NCBI GenBank assembly: GCA_003157675.1
Contig: PMKG01000459.1
Span: forward strand, 1-6,699
Source of the DNA: Acidobacteriota bacterium
GTDB taxonomy: Bacteria; Acidobacteriota; Vicinamibacteria; Vicinamibacterales; Fen-181
Length of the DNA: 6,699 nt
Reading direction: 5' to 3'
Part shown: one piece after another, positions 5,294-6,699 of the stretch
Numbering within the stretch: position 1 is the stretch's first letter
How the letters are laid out: each line of letters opens with the position of its first letter
Notes under the pieces: model-generated
What the model was told of the DNA's origin: nothing
Seen by the model: the letters and a program-made list of their open reading frames with translations, nothing else
The model's database searches: none
Program-made: the position numbers and the translations under genes

Positions 5294-6699
5294 GCCATCA
5301 CCTGGCCGGCCATCCGCATCATGTAGTCGTGGTCGATGTAGGGGTCGTCGTCTTTGTGTCGCTCCATCAGCGCGAGCCGCGTGGTGAGGAGCGCCTGGAG
5401 GTTGCGTCCGTGAATCAGCGGTGACTCCCCGAGGTCAGTCGTCGCCATGAACTCCACCGGTCCGTCGACGAGAGAGAGCAGGCGCCGCGTATTCTCCATC
5501 TCGCGCTCGATCGCGCCCGCGAGCCGGGCGCGGTGACAAGCCTTCGATTCGTCATCGGCAGCCTCGAGCCACCCGTAGACGCTCGCCACCCAGGCGGCGA
5601 GGTTCCGCTGCGTCTCGAGCCAGCCGCGGAGCGCCTTCAGGCGTACCAGTTGGTCGGTGATGACGCCCGGCCTGCCTGGTTCCGCGGCCGCGCCGGCCAG
5701 CGGCTCGAGGCGCGCGATGGCCGCGTCGAGCGGAGCCCAGACGTGGCCGTCCATCCGTTCCACGTCCTTGCTCGCCTGCGCCGGCTCGACCAGGCGGAAC
5801 AGGACGTCGCGGCTCAGGTCCACGTTGTTCGGGTTGTGCGGGGTCGTACACATGAAGCGCTCGTAGTAGGCGCGCTCCTCGGCGGGGATGGCCTCGATGT
5901 TCGGCACGAGCGGCCGCGCCCAGAGGCGGTACCACGCAAAGCCGATCGTCGAGTAGAGGGTGCAGACGTTGGGGAAGGAGAGAATCGCGTCTTCCGCGAG
6001 GCGCCACGCATCGACGAGCGCCGGGGCATGCTCGTCGCCGGCCCAGGCGCGCGCAAGGCGTTCGATTTCGGTGTCGATGTCCATCCCGGGGTCGAACTGG
6101 AAGCGGCGGAGAATCTCGTGGTTGACGTTGAACGGCACGATCTCGGGCGGGCAGGTGCCGCCCACCTGGGACAGTTCACGCACGCCGTTTCGATGGAGCA
6201 GGGCAAGGCGCGTGTGGGTCAGCTTCGGGTACGGCACGCCCACCAGCGGCGCGAACATCTGGTGCGGGCCGACCGCGGTGTAGAAGTGGGCGGCGGACGA
6301 CCGGCTGCGGAGATCCGCCATCAGGGTGCGCTCACGCTCGTCGAACGCCTGCTGGAAGACGGTGCCGCCGTTGATCGCATGCGAATCGGGGTAGCGCGGG
6401 TGGGTGTAGGGCATCTGCCAGCCCCGAGCCACGAGCGACGTCGTTTCCACCTCCACACCGTCGCCGAGACCCTTCCAGAGCGTGTCGTGCTCGCCCATGA
6501 ACGACTCGAGACGCGTGATGACGCGGAAGCTAGGCGACACGGTGCGGGCCGCGTCGCGGAGCGTGCGAAAGAAGAGGAGCGCGTGTTCGCCGGCGACGCG
6601 GGCGATGGCGTCGTGGTCGCGCCATTCGCGAATCATGTAGGGGCCGCCGTTCCGGCCCACGTAGAGCGACTTGGTGTGCTCGAAGCCCGAGCCGCTGTC
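5290..6699 (-). CDS. Uncharacterised protein, possibly glycoside-hydrolase-like (5' end outside window)
   Basis: The frame is open through the right edge: 13 codons precede the GTG at 6660 and read naturally into it (DSGSGFEHTKSLY then VGRNGGPY), so the start lies outside. 469 residues are visible. The first part alternates strand-like segments (FRVITRLESF, VEVETTSLV) with amphipathic helices, as in a TIM barrel. The middle carries FNVNHEILRRF and a Trp-rich stretch (GFAWYRLWARP), and the last 170 residues are mostly charged helices. The overall look recalls hydrolases of the alpha-glucuronidase / DUF4838 type, but I recognise no catalytic signature, so this is a guess. No membrane segment is visible; a signal peptide cannot be judged. 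It is translationally coupled (ATGA) to the UROD-like gene, so the two likely act together. Confidence 0.7.
   Translation of the reverse strand, partial: DSGSGFEHTKSLYVGRNGGPYMIREWRDHDAIARVAGEHALLFFRTLRDAARTVSPSFRVITRLESFMGEHDTLWKGLGDGVEVETTSLVARGWQMPYTHPRYPDSHAINGGTVFQQAFDERERTLMADLRSRSSAAHFYTAVGPHQMFAPLVGVPYPKLTHTRLALLHRNGVRELSQVGGTCPPEIVPFNVNHEILRRFQFDPGMDIDTEIERLARAWAGDEHAPALVDAWRLAEDAILSFPNVCTLYSTIGFAWYRLWARPLVPNIEAIPAEERAYYERFMCTTPHNPNNVDLSRDVLFRLVEPAQASKDVERMDGHVWAPLDAAIARLEPLAGAAAEPGRPGVITDQLVRLKALRGWLETQRNLAAWVASVYGWLEAADDESKACHRARLAGAIEREMENTRRLLSLVDGPVEFMATTDLGESPLIHGRNLQALLTTRLALMERHKDDDPYIDHDYMMRMAGQVMA

Overview
The window is a GC-rich bacterial chromosome segment (or metagenome contig) with almost no intergenic space. 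It carries a carbohydrate-catabolism neighbourhood of the kind found in soil Acidobacteriota, Planctomycetota, Chloroflexota or similar phyla. Nothing in the sequence fixes the phylum. There are no RNA genes, transposases, CRISPR arrays or phage genes.

Left part (2-1000). The 3' end of a sugar-phosphate isomerase/epimerase-type TIM-barrel gene (+) is followed by a candidate hairpin terminator. Next comes the C-terminal two-thirds of an isochorismatase-like cysteine hydrolase on the minus strand. Its N-terminal part, which should hold the catalytic Asp, is absent, and the catalytic Lys position is Ala. Directly against its 5' end, on the opposite strand, starts the C-terminal part of a GH88-like (unsaturated glucuronyl hydrolase-like) gene. 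Both genes are cut at the same point, around 935-1000. The simplest reading is one deletion, or an assembly chimera, that removed a divergent promoter region and both N-termini.

Middle (942-4161, + strand). The GH88 remnant, a small cupin, a Gfo/Idh/MocA oxidoreductase and an SDR oxidoreductase form a tight operon. The junctions are a 4-nt ATGA overlap, then gaps of 16 and 7 nt. Together these genes look like release and oxidation/reduction of an unusual sugar or uronic-acid derivative: the hydrolase frees a sugar, the two dehydrogenases interconvert hydroxyl and keto groups, and the cupin binds or isomerises an intermediate. The substrate is not visible in the sequence.

Right part (4175-6699, - strand). 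A convergent two-gene operon holds a long protein cut by the right edge, probably a glycoside-hydrolase-like TIM barrel plus helical region. It overlaps by ATGA with a uroporphyrinogen-decarboxylase-like protein of the MtaA/CmuA superfamily. The two operons meet tail to tail with 13 bp between stop codons.

The main points for a second look are the double truncation at about 940-1000 and the pairing of a UROD/methyltransferase-like protein with an uncharacterised hydrolase-like protein in a sugar locus. I found no clear sign of a wholly new system.
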